A model generated the notes under the pieces. It was not told the DNA's origin, ran no database searches, and saw only the letters and a program-made list of their open reading frames with translations. A stretch of 64,000 nt of DNA. Source: an uncultured bacterium. Lineage in GTDB: Bacteria > Bacillota > Clostridia > Lachnospirales > Lachnospiraceae. The stretch lies in assembly GCA_947073545.1 (NCBI GenBank), contig CAMTMP010000012.1, positions 33,574 to 97,573 on the forward strand, in the 5' to 3' direction. Positions within the stretch are counted from its first letter, which is position 1. Each line of letters begins with the position of its first letter. This document shows, piece by piece, positions 47,520 through 55,799 of this stretch. A program made the position numbers and the translations under genes.

Positions 47520-48006
47520 GCATGAGGCGGAGCAGACGTTTTCTTTCGATGAGAAGGACCTGCTTGACCTTGTCGTAGAAGCTGTTCTTGACAGCGAAAA
47601 CTGTCCCTATGAAGCGACGGTGAATCTTCTTGTGACAGACGGCGGGGGGATTCGGGCGTATAACAAAAATTACAGGGGGATTGATTCCGAGACGGATGTG
47701 CTTTCCTTTCCCAATCTGGAGTTTGAGACGCCGGGGGATTTTTCCGGTGTGGAGGAGAGAGAGGCGGACTGTTTCGACCCGGACAGCGGAGAACTGGTTT
47801 TGGGTGATATCATTCTGAATGCGGCGCGGGTAAAGACGCAGGCGGCGGCATACGGACACAGCGAGCGCAGAGAATTTGCGTTCCTTCTGGCGCACAGCCT
47901 GTATCATTTGTGCGGTTACGACCATATAGAGCCGGAGGAAGCGGCCGTGATGGAAAAGAAGCAGGAGGCGGTTTTGCAGACGCTTTCCATCACCAGAGAA
48001 GAGTGA
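47503..48006 (+). CDS. ybeY: Endoribonuclease YbeY
   Basis: rRNA maturation and ribosome quality-control RNase. The zinc site HSLYHLCGYDH (H-x3-H-x5-H) is intact, at about residues 129-139. Length (167) is normal. It overlaps the upstream gene by 17 bp. In Bacillus the order continues to dgkA; here a flippase follows. Confidence 0.95.
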   Translation: MTSYVEHEAEQTFSFDEKDLLDLVVEAVLDSENCPYEATVNLLVTDGGGIRAYNKNYRGIDSETDVLSFPNLEFETPGDFSGVEEREADCFDPDSGELVLGDIILNAARVKTQAAAYGHSERREFAFLLAHSLYHLCGYDHIEPEEAAVMEKKQEAVLQTLSITREE

Positions 48007-48042
48007 GAAGCGTTTCTGCAGGATAGTACTTAGAGGATAACG

Positions 48043-49689
48043 ATGAATATACAATGGATGGCGAAAAATTGGAAAAACAGAATCGTCCTCTCGGCGGGGA
48101 TTGTCTCTTATATGATTCTTCTTCTCCTGCGGATTCCGCTTTCGAGGTTTATAGGGGATGAGGGCGTCGGTCTCTTTGCCCCGGCGTTTGAGCTGTTTGT
48201 ATTGACTTCATTAGTCACATCCTATGGGATGTCCAACGCCATGGCAGGTATCATCCGCTACCGGGTGAAAAGAGAGCGGTATCGAAATGCAGACAAGGTG
48301 TTTCGGACAGCTTTTGTTATGAATCTTTTTCCCGGTATAGTGGCGGCTTTGTTCCTGCTGTTCTTTTCCTCATGGATTGCTGAGGTGCTGGTTTTGGAAC
48401 GTCTGAGCCGCATGGCGGTGATGGCGGCAGCGCCTTCTGTATTTTTTGCGGCCCTTGTCGGTATTTTCAGAGGATATTTTAGCGGCTATGGCATGGGCGT
48501 GCTCACGGCACACTCTCAGTATGTCGAAAAGATTGCCATGTTTGCGGGAGCGCTTCTTTGCGGGAGAGCTTTTTACGGATACGGACAGAAGGTGGCGGCT
48601 CTTTTGCAGGTGGAGGCGCACAGCTATGCCTACGGTGCGCTCGGCGCAATGCTTGGGGTCTTTCTTTCGCAGGTAATTGCCTTGCTTCATCTGTTACTTG
48701 TCTATGTGATTTATGCGGGAGCCTTGAAAGGACGGCCGGGACAGGACAACAGCAGACGGGCCGAGACCCGTTTTGAGATTCAGAGAATGCTTATTATCAA
48801 TACGGCACCGCTTGCGGCTGTTGCCGTGCTTTCGAATCTGTTTATGCTCGCGGATCAGCGCTATTTTAACCACTGCATGAATATGACAGAAAAGGGGACG
48901 GTACGCACGGCCCTTTGGGGAAGTTACTATGGAAAATTTGTGCCGCTTCTGGGGATATGCGCGGCGGTTTCCTGTCTGTTTGTGCACGGAATGACCGGAA
49001 AAATAGCCAGTGCCTACGAGCGGGAAGAATACCGCAATATGCGGGAGCGGATGGGCCGGGCGATACGAAACGCTTCCATGATATCCTTCCCGGCGGCGGT
49101 ATATCTGGCAGTTTTGGGAAAACCTTTTGCTGTCTGCTGTTACGGGAGAGCGACGGCACAGTCCGCGATATTGGCGGGATGGATTGCAAAGGGCGCCGTT
49201 GTAGCCGTTTTATTTACGTTCAGCTTCCTGTTCGGACAGATTTTGTATAAAATGCGTATGGTGCGGGAACTTTTTCTGGCGGCTGTGGCTGCTTTCGCCG
49301 TGCATCTGGCGGCAGCATATTTTATGACACAGCGCGGACATATGGGCGCGGAAGGACTGCTCTGCGCGTTGATTTTGTTTTTCGGCACCTATATGGTTCT
49401 GACATTTGTATTTTTAAACCGCCGTGTAAAATACAGGCCGGACTGGTTGATCGGCGTGTTGTTTCCGCTTGCCGCCGCCGCGGTTTCCGGGCTTGTAGTA
49501 TATTTGCTGAACATGCTGCTTTCGGGCTTTGCGATCGCTCCGGTCTGCATTATTGTTTCCCTGCTTATAGGGGTTTTCTTACATATCCTTTTCCTCGTGA
49601 TTCTCCGTGTAGTCGGAGAGGTGGAGCTGCAGGAGATGCCGCTTGGGTTCCTGTTCATAATGATTGGCAGAACGATAGGCGTTTTATGA
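48043..49689 (+). CDS. Polysaccharide/lipid flippase, MOP superfamily (SpoVB/MurJ-like)
   Basis: Membrane protein of 548 residues with about 14 hydrophobic helices and no soluble domain. The N-terminal region (SRFIGDEGVGLFAPAFELF, then TSYGMSNAMAGII) matches the SpoVB/PST polysaccharide-export branch. Probably flips a lipid-linked saccharide, maybe for cortex or wall. Exact substrate unknown. Located after ybeY where dgkA is expected. Confidence 0.82.
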   Translation: MNIQWMAKNWKNRIVLSAGIVSYMILLLLRIPLSRFIGDEGVGLFAPAFELFVLTSLVTSYGMSNAMAGIIRYRVKRERYRNADKVFRTAFVMNLFPGIVAALFLLFFSSWIAEVLVLERLSRMAVMAAAPSVFFAALVGIFRGYFSGYGMGVLTAHSQYVEKIAMFAGALLCGRAFYGYGQKVAALLQVEAHSYAYGALGAMLGVFLSQVIALLHLLLVYVIYAGALKGRPGQDNSRRAETRFEIQRMLIINTAPLAAVAVLSNLFMLADQRYFNHCMNMTEKGTVRTALWGSYYGKFVPLLGICAAVSCLFVHGMTGKIASAYEREEYRNMRERMGRAIRNASMISFPAAVYLAVLGKPFAVCCYGRATAQSAILAGWIAKGAVVAVLFTFSFLFGQILYKMRMVRELFLAAVAAFAVHLAAAYFMTQRGHMGAEGLLCALILFFGTYMVLTFVFLNRRVKYRPDWLIGVLFPLAAAAVSGLVVYLLNMLLSGFAIAPVCIIVSLLIGVFLHILFLVILRVVGEVELQEMPLGFLFIMIGRTIGVL

Positions 49690-49761
49690 GATGATTGTAT
49701 AAAAAACAGGAATTGGCTGATACTGATTACAGGAAATCCGACGAGAGAGGTTTGAAACGGA

Positions 49762-50502
49762 ATGAAGCTTGTAAAACGTATCAGTCTTTTTATGACATTG
49801 TCTGTGATCATGTTAGGCCTTGGAGGCTGGGGAGCCTTGAAGGCGGAGGAATTTTTTTACCCGCATCGGTACAGCCACGGCACGCAGCAGGCCGCGGCGG
49901 AGGAGACAGATGGCCTGCGGCAGCCGTTATCGGAGCTTACCGATATGATTTCCCGTTCCGTGCCCTTTTCCGAGGATGTGCAGACGGATCATACGGCCAA
50001 AGAACAGGTTATTGATACGGAGGCGGAGGATCAGGTCATCGAAGCGGCGGCAGCGCAGGAGCCTGTGGTGACGGCGGACACACGGTATCTGCTGGAAATG
50101 GTGGATTTGTCAAAGGGAACCGTCACGGAGAGCGAGGATACCATTCCCGTCATGTATATCGGTCTGAACAGGGAGGAGCTTTTGGAGGCCTTAGCCGCCT
50201 ATGAGGACAATCCGCCTTTGACAGAGCTGGAGCAGGGATTTGAAACGATCGAGCTGACGGCCTTTTCCAAAGACCGGGTAGCGGTCTGTAAATATTATAA
50301 AGAGAAAGAACCGCAGGGATTTTATCTGATGGTGGCGGATCATTTTATCGTGGTGTACGAGGAGGACAAGAGCACGCTTTACATGAACACGGATATTTTG
50401 TTGGAGCGGCTGCCCGATTCCCTGCAGGGGGAAATTATGGCGGGGAAGTTCGTGGCGAGCGAGGAGGAACTGTATCTGTTTCTGGAGTCCTATTCCAGTT
50501 GA
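49762..50502 (+). CDS. Signal-anchored protein with BofC-like C-terminus
   Basis: N-terminal signal/anchor (about 1-25), then an acidic linker rich in Ala/Glu/Gln. The C-terminal ~45 residues (NTDILLERLPDSLQGEIMAG and SEEELYLFLESY) resemble the C-terminal domain of BofC, an intermembrane sporulation regulator. The match is by eye and tentative. No catalytic residue seen. Confidence 0.6.
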   Translation: MKLVKRISLFMTLSVIMLGLGGWGALKAEEFFYPHRYSHGTQQAAAEETDGLRQPLSELTDMISRSVPFSEDVQTDHTAKEQVIDTEAEDQVIEAAAAQEPVVTADTRYLLEMVDLSKGTVTESEDTIPVMYIGLNREELLEALAAYEDNPPLTELEQGFETIELTAFSKDRVAVCKYYKEKEPQGFYLMVADHFIVVYEEDKSTLYMNTDILLERLPDSLQGEIMAGKFVASEEELYLFLESYSS

Positions 50503-50544
50503 CAAGGCGGCATTCTTCACACGGATTTGAAAGGGAACAAGCTT

Positions 50545-51789
50545 ATGAGCAGACAGGTTGCGGTGATAGGCGGCGGCGCGGCGGGCATGATGGCGGCGAT
50601 TCAGGCGGCCGGTGCGGGTGCGGCAGTGACCCTATATGAAAAAAACGACAGAGTGGGAAAAAAGATTTTGTCTACGGGAAACGGCAGATGTAATTTTTCC
50701 AACGAGGCGATGGGCGCAGAATATTATCACGGGAGCGGGACGGCACTGGCAAACGGCATTCTCTCGATGTTCGGCGTGGCGCAGACAAAAGCGTTTTTCT
50801 CTTCTCTCGGTATGCGGATCAGGGCGCGGGACGGGTATCTGTATCCGGCCAGCGATCAGGCTTCCACGGTGCTCGATCTGCTGCGCTATGAGCTTGACAG
50901 ACGGCGTGTAACGGTACATACGGGAGAAGCGGTGCAGGCGCTCTCCTTCGATCAGAACAGGAGAAAATTTTTCATAAAATGTCAGGGGAAGAATGCCTGT
51001 TATGACGCGGTTATTCTCTGCTGCGGCGGACGGGCTGCGCCGCATACCGGTTCCGACGGGAACGGTTTTCGTCTGGCCGGGAAGTTCGGACACCGGATAG
51101 TCAGGACGGCGCCTGCGCTTGCGGCGATGTGCTGTAAAGAATCTTTTTATAAACAGGTGGCGGGGGTGCGATGCGACGCGGCGCTTACCCTTCGTATAGA
51201 GGGACAAAACGCCTGCGTGGAGCGGGGCGAACTGCAGCTTACGGATTACGGGCTTTCCGGCATACCGGCGTTTCAGCTCTGCCGGACGGCGGCTTACGCG
51301 CTCCTTAACAACAAGTCCGTCACGGTGCGGGTGTCCTTTCTCCCGGATTTTGACGAGGCGTCCTGCGCCGCTTTTTTTCGCGAGCGGCTTTCGCTGCACG
51401 GGGAAGACGAGATGGATGTATTTCTGACCGGAGTAGTCAACAACAAGATCAACCGATTGCTTCTGAAACTGTCGGGCATTCGGGGAACAGAGCGGGCAAA
51501 GGATGTGCCCCCAAATGCGTTTCGCCGTCTGCAGGAGTTATATCTTGGTCTGGAGACGACGGTTACGGGGACGAACGGTTTTGACAGGGCGCAGGTGTGT
51601 GCGGGCGGCGTGGACTGCAGTGAGGTGACAAAACATTTGATGTCAAAAAAGCAGCCGGGACTTTATTTTGCGGGAGAAATTCTGGATATCGACGGGCTGT
51701 GCGGCGGCTATAACTTACAGTGGGCGTGGAGCAGCGGTGCGGTGGCCGGATGGGCGGCGGCCGGAAAGTCAAGCCTTGAGAGCAGTTAG
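50545..51789 (+). CDS. HI0933-family flavoprotein (YhiN/BaiN-like)
   Basis: FAD-binding GGGAAG at about 9-14, the family motif NGRCNFSN near 47-54, and VCAGGVDCSEV plus YFAGEILDIDG near the C-terminus. This family includes YhiN and the bile-acid gene-linked BaiN, but this does not show bile-acid activity here, as no bai cluster is present. ATG 50545 is chosen over 50527 by its fold start and upstream AAAGGGAA. Confidence 0.88.
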   Translation: MSRQVAVIGGGAAGMMAAIQAAGAGAAVTLYEKNDRVGKKILSTGNGRCNFSNEAMGAEYYHGSGTALANGILSMFGVAQTKAFFSSLGMRIRARDGYLYPASDQASTVLDLLRYELDRRRVTVHTGEAVQALSFDQNRRKFFIKCQGKNACYDAVILCCGGRAAPHTGSDGNGFRLAGKFGHRIVRTAPALAAMCCKESFYKQVAGVRCDAALTLRIEGQNACVERGELQLTDYGLSGIPAFQLCRTAAYALLNNKSVTVRVSFLPDFDEASCAAFFRERLSLHGEDEMDVFLTGVVNNKINRLLLKLSGIRGTERAKDVPPNAFRRLQELYLGLETTVTGTNGFDRAQVCAGGVDCSEVTKHLMSKKQPGLYFAGEILDIDGLCGGYNLQWAWSSGAVAGWAAAGKSSLESS

Positions 51790-51866
51790 GATGTCAGAAG
51801 CGGGAAAGGGATAAAACCGCAGTGCCAAGACAGATGGCGCGAAAAAGCGGGACGGGAGTATATCAT

Positions 51867-53582
51867 ATGATTCGGATGCAACAGTTAAAATTAGCGGCGG
51901 ACTGTAAGGACGAGCAGGCGGCGATTCTCAAAAAGGCGGCAAAACTTTTGAAAATGGAACCTTGTGCCATACAGTCGCTCTCCATTGTCAGGAAATCTCT
52001 GGATGCCAGAAAAAAGCCGGAAATATACGCAGTTTATACGATAGATGTGAAGGTGGCCGATGAGCAGGCCGCTTTTCGAAAATCCCGGGGAAAAAACGGG
52101 CAGATGCAGCTTGTGGAAGAGAAGCCGTATTACTTTCCGGCATCTGCAAATACGGTTTGTGAAGAGGAACGGACAGCCGAAAGGGCGGCGGACGGGAAAC
52201 AGGCCGTGGGGAAAACGTCGTCGTGTGGACGTCCGGTGATTGTCGGGACGGGACCTGCCGGACTTTTCTGCGGGTATATGCTGGCGAAGGCGGGGTACCG
52301 GCCTCTTTTGCTGGAGCGGGGAAAAGAGGTACACAGGCGGCGTGAGGATGTGGAACGGTTCTGGCGGGAAGGGGTGTTAGATCCTGCCTCCAACGTGCAG
52401 TTTGGGGAGGGCGGCGCCGGTACCTTTTCCGACGGAAAACTGACTACCACAGTCAAAGACCCGAAGGGCCGGATGCGGGAAGTTTTGCGCATCTTTGTGG
52501 AATCCGGTGCGCCGAAAGAGATTTTGTATGAGGCAAAGCCCCATATCGGCACGGATATTCTGATACATGTGATTGAAAACCTGCGCAGACAAATCATAGC
52601 ATGGGGCGGTGAGGTGCGTTTCGACACGCAGGTGACAGCGCTTCTCACAGAGGAAAACCGGGTGACAGGCGTGGTGGCAAACGGAGAAGAGATTCGAAGC
52701 AGCGCGGTGGTTCTCGCCATCGGCCACAGCGCGAGGGATACCTTTCAGATGCTTCACGCGCTGCATATTCCCATGGAAGCCAAATCTTTTGCGGTGGGAC
52801 TTCGCATGGAACATCCGCGGGCGATGATCGACAAGCTGCAATATGGCGACTGCGGCCTGCGGCTTCCTGCGGCATCCTATAAAGTGACGGCGCAGACGGC
52901 ATCCGGCAGAGGCGTCTATTCTTTCTGTATGTGTCCCGGCGGTTATGTGGTCAACGCCTCCTCGGAGCCGGGAAGAACGGCGGTAAACGGCATGAGCTAC
53001 AGCGGGCGGGACGGCGCAAACAGCAACAGCGCCATGATCGTCACCGTGTCGCCGACAGACTATGAGCCATACGGCGGGACGGGGCCGCTTGCCGGTATCG
53101 CGTTCCAGCGGCATCTGGAAGAGCGGGCTTATGAGATCGGCCAAGGTGCGGTACCCGTGGAGCGTTACGGGGATTTTCATGCGGCAGTTCTGGACGGGCG
53201 GCTTTGCGGGGAAAGCGTTGAAAATGCCGGGCACTGTGTGGAAAAAAGCGATTTTTCGCCTGCCATCAAGGGTGCGTGGACATTTGCCCCTGTGCATGAG
53301 ATTTTACCTGATTTTCTGAACGATGCGCTGGTGGAAGGGATTGACCTTATTGGACAAAAGATGTCCGGCTTTTCTGACGGGGATGCCTATCTGTCCGGCG
53401 TGGAGAGCAGAACCTCCTCCCCGGTGAGGATATTGCGCGACGAGAAGGGACAGTCCGCGTTTAAAGGGCTTTTTCCCTGCGGCGAGGGCGCCGGTTACGC
53501 GGGCGGCATCACATCGGCGGCGATGGACGGCATTCTGATTGCGGAGAAGGTTGCATCCGCATATGGGAATGTGGTAAGATGA
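51867..53582 (+). CDS. FAD-dependent oxidoreductase, YtfP-like
   Basis: Residues 1-95 form an N-terminal alpha/beta domain typical of this family. The FAD loop VGTGPAGLFCGYMLA follows near 130, with LLLERGK, GGAGTFSDGKL, and a terminal CGEGAGYAGGI. Uncharacterised flavoprotein, often annotated as NAD(P)/FAD-dependent dehydrogenase. ATG 51867 is preferred; the longer GTG frame from 51822 lacks a good site. Substrate unknown. Confidence 0.88.
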   Translation: MIRMQQLKLAADCKDEQAAILKKAAKLLKMEPCAIQSLSIVRKSLDARKKPEIYAVYTIDVKVADEQAAFRKSRGKNGQMQLVEEKPYYFPASANTVCEEERTAERAADGKQAVGKTSSCGRPVIVGTGPAGLFCGYMLAKAGYRPLLLERGKEVHRRREDVERFWREGVLDPASNVQFGEGGAGTFSDGKLTTTVKDPKGRMREVLRIFVESGAPKEILYEAKPHIGTDILIHVIENLRRQIIAWGGEVRFDTQVTALLTEENRVTGVVANGEEIRSSAVVLAIGHSARDTFQMLHALHIPMEAKSFAVGLRMEHPRAMIDKLQYGDCGLRLPAASYKVTAQTASGRGVYSFCMCPGGYVVNASSEPGRTAVNGMSYSGRDGANSNSAMIVTVSPTDYEPYGGTGPLAGIAFQRHLEERAYEIGQGAVPVERYGDFHAAVLDGRLCGESVENAGHCVEKSDFSPAIKGAWTFAPVHEILPDFLNDALVEGIDLIGQKMSGFSDGDAYLSGVESRTSSPVRILRDEKGQSAFKGLFPCGEGAGYAGGITSAAMDGILIAEKVASAYGNVVR

Positions 53583-53592
53583 CGAAAGCATA

Positions 53593-53735
53593 GAGCAGTG
53601 CATAGATGCAAGATGAAAAAATGGCAGCTTGCTGACAATTTTTTCAGATAGCAGATATATAGGGCGAAAGCCCGCAGCGAGGAAAACCAGAGGTTTTTCG
53701 AGCTGGCACTGCATAGATACAATCGGAAATGAGGA
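53593..53735. other. Structured intergenic element with terminal direct repeats
   Basis: TGCATAGATRCAA occurs at both ends (near 53597 and 53709). Inside are GGGC-GAAA-GCCC and an AAAACC/GGTTTT hairpin. No ORF. May be a non-coding RNA or small repeat before proB. Confidence 0.4.
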
Positions 53736-53744
53736 TAACTTAAA

Positions 53745-54602
53745 ATGATAGACAGAAAAACCTTGATGGCGGACAAAAAACGAATTGTGATAAAGATAGG
53801 TTCCTCCTCCTTGCAGCACAAGGAGACGGGGGATCTGGATTACACAAAGCTGGACGTGCTTGTGCGGGAGCTTTGTAACCTGAGAAACATGGGGAAGGAT
53901 GTGGTGCTTGTCACCTCAGGTGCGATCGCCGTGGGAGAGAAGGCGCTCCTTCCAAACCGTGAGGAAGACAATCCCATCGCCGTGAAACAGGCGTGCGCCG
54001 CGGTAGGTCAGGCGAGGCTGATGATGATTTACCAGAAAATTTTCGCGGAGTACAATCAGGTGGCGGCACAGATTTTGATGACAAAAAACACAATTGTGGA
54101 CAATCTGAACCGTTATAACGCCAGAAATACCTTTGCGGAGCTGTTTAAACTTGGCGTGATTCCGATCGTGAACGAGAACGATACCATAGCCACCTACGAA
54201 ATCGAGATCGGTGATAACGATACGCTGTCGGCTATCGTTGCTTCGCTGGTGGAAGCCGATGCGCTTGTGCTGTTGTCGGATATCGACGGTCTTTACACGG
54301 ACGATCCCCGCACCAATCCCGATGTCAAGTATATCGAGGTGGTGGATGAACTGACGGATGAACTGATGAACATGGGTAAGGCGTCCACCGGGAGCAGCGT
54401 GGGCACCGGCGGCATGACCACCAAGCTGCAGGCGGCAAAGATTGCCAGCAGCACCGGGGTGGATATGGTGATCGCCAACAGTAAAGATATCAAAGTGATC
54501 CATCGAATTTTAAGCGGGCAGAATATCGGGACGCTGTTTCTGGCGCATAAGAATGAGGAGTTCGATCTGCCGCTTTATGTACAGCAAATGCACGCGCACT
54601 AA
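53745..54602 (+). CDS. proB: Glutamate 5-kinase, PUA-less
   Basis: First step of proline synthesis, phosphorylating glutamate. The amino-acid-kinase fold shows VIKIGSSS, VTSGAIAVG, VNENDTIA and GTGGMTTKLQAA. At 285 residues it lacks the C-terminal PUA domain of the 367-residue E. coli form. ATG 53745 is the natural start. Its partner proA lies three genes downstream, fused to a folate enzyme. Confidence 0.96.
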   Translation: MIDRKTLMADKKRIVIKIGSSSLQHKETGDLDYTKLDVLVRELCNLRNMGKDVVLVTSGAIAVGEKALLPNREEDNPIAVKQACAAVGQARLMMIYQKIFAEYNQVAAQILMTKNTIVDNLNRYNARNTFAELFKLGVIPIVNENDTIATYEIEIGDNDTLSAIVASLVEADALVLLSDIDGLYTDDPRTNPDVKYIEVVDELTDELMNMGKASTGSSVGTGGMTTKLQAAKIASSTGVDMVIANSKDIKVIHRILSGQNIGTLFLAHKNEEFDLPLYVQQMHAH

Positions 54603-54625
54603 AAAATGTATCCGGAGGAATCAAT

Positions 54626-55552
54626 ATGGCAAAGAGAATGTTGGACTGCACATCTGCTGACTTGAGGAATTTTACGAAAGAGGATTATCTGAGCGCCATT
54701 GCAGGAAGTGAAGGACGTGTACTGGCCTGTGAGTGTATCGGCATTACCATGCCCATACTTACGGATGTTACCAATGCGGAACTGGCGGCTTCCGTCGGGG
54801 CGGATCTGCTGCTGCTCAATATGTTTGACGTGAACCAGCCGGTGATAAACGGCCTGCCAAAAGTGGAGTCTGCCGAAACCGTGCGGGAATTGAAACGCCT
54901 CACGGGCAGGATGATCGGCATTAATCTGGAACCGGTGGAAGAGCAGGCGGCGCGGGAACATGACGATACGCTCTGGGCTATGTCGGCGGGGCGTATGGCC
55001 ACGGTCGAAAATGCGGTCCGCGCCTCGGAAATGGGCGTGGACATGGTGCTCCTGACAGGAAATCCCGGCAATGGCGTGAGCAACCGGGCAATTACCGATT
55101 CGCTGAGAGCCATATCGGCACGGCTGAAGGATGATCTGATATTGGCGGCCGGAAAGATGCATGCCTCCGGCGTCCCGGGGGAAGGCGGCGAGCACATCAT
55201 TACAAAGGAAGATGTGGACGAATTTATTGATGCGGGAGCGGATATTATTCTTCTTCCCGCGCCGGGCACCGTACCGGGAATTACCATGGAGTATGTGCGG
55301 GAGCTGATCGCACATGCCCATGAAAAGGGCGTACTCACGATCACAGCCATCGGCACTTCGCAGGAAGGCGCGGATGTGGACACGATCAGACGGATCGCGC
55401 TGATGTGTAAAATGGCTGGAACGGATATCCATCATATCGGGGACACCGGCTATCCGGGAATCGCGCTGCCGGAAAATATCATGGCTTATTCTGTGGCAAT
55501 CAGAGGCGTGAGACACACTTATCACAGGATGGCGGCGTCTGTCAACAGGTGA
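54626..55552 (+). CDS. TIM-barrel-like protein of unknown function (DUF7916-like) in the proline operon
   Basis: 308 residues with repeated beta-alpha sequence: CECIGITMPILTDV, GADLLLLNMFDV, MIGINLEP, DMVLLTGNPGNG, GADIILLPAPGTVPG and LTITAIGTSQEGAD, strongly TIM-barrel-like. There is no clear catalytic signature. Often misannotated as haloacid-dehalogenase-like; I do not support that. GGAGG lies before ATG 54626, 23 bp after proB. Position suggests a role linked to proline or folate, unproven. Confidence 0.7.
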   Translation: MAKRMLDCTSADLRNFTKEDYLSAIAGSEGRVLACECIGITMPILTDVTNAELAASVGADLLLLNMFDVNQPVINGLPKVESAETVRELKRLTGRMIGINLEPVEEQAAREHDDTLWAMSAGRMATVENAVRASEMGVDMVLLTGNPGNGVSNRAITDSLRAISARLKDDLILAAGKMHASGVPGEGGEHIITKEDVDEFIDAGADIILLPAPGTVPGITMEYVRELIAHAHEKGVLTITAIGTSQEGADVDTIRRIALMCKMAGTDIHHIGDTGYPGIALPENIMAYSVAIRGVRHTYHRMAASVNR

Positions 55553-55583
55553 TTAATAAAATATGCGGTGGGAGAATAGAGCA

Positions 55584-55799
55584 ATGAATGTAGAACAGAT
55601 GACGGCACGGATCAACGAGCTATATCACAAATCCCAGAGCGAGGGACTGACGCCGGAAGAGAAGGAGGAGCAGACGATGCTGCGGCAGGCTTATGTGGCC
55701 AATGTGCGGGCGAACCTCAGGGGACAGCTCGACAATATCTCCATCCTGGAGAAGGACGGCAGCGTCACGAATCTGGGCGAGAAGAAACGGCATGGATGA
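55584..55799 (+). CDS. DUF896 family protein (YnzC-like)
   Basis: Small 71-residue protein with the family pattern [21 protein letters not shown] and [13 protein letters not shown]. subtilis YnzC is a two-helix protein with poorly known function, linked to the SOS locus. Start ATG 55584 with GGTGGGAG upstream. Its end overlaps the next gene by 8 bp, showing tight coupling. Confidence 0.9.
   Translation: MNVEQMTARINELYHKSQSEGLTPEEKEEQTMLRQAYVANVRANLRGQLDNISILEKDGSVTNLGEKKRHG

Noticed and set aside
50545..51789. Bile-acid 7-dehydroxylation role (BaiN)
   Set aside because: Only broad HI0933-family similarity; no other bai genes nearby.
54626..55552. Haloacid-dehalogenase hydrolase annotation
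   Set aside because: No HAD motif I (DxDxT/V) and the sequence reads as a TIM barrel.
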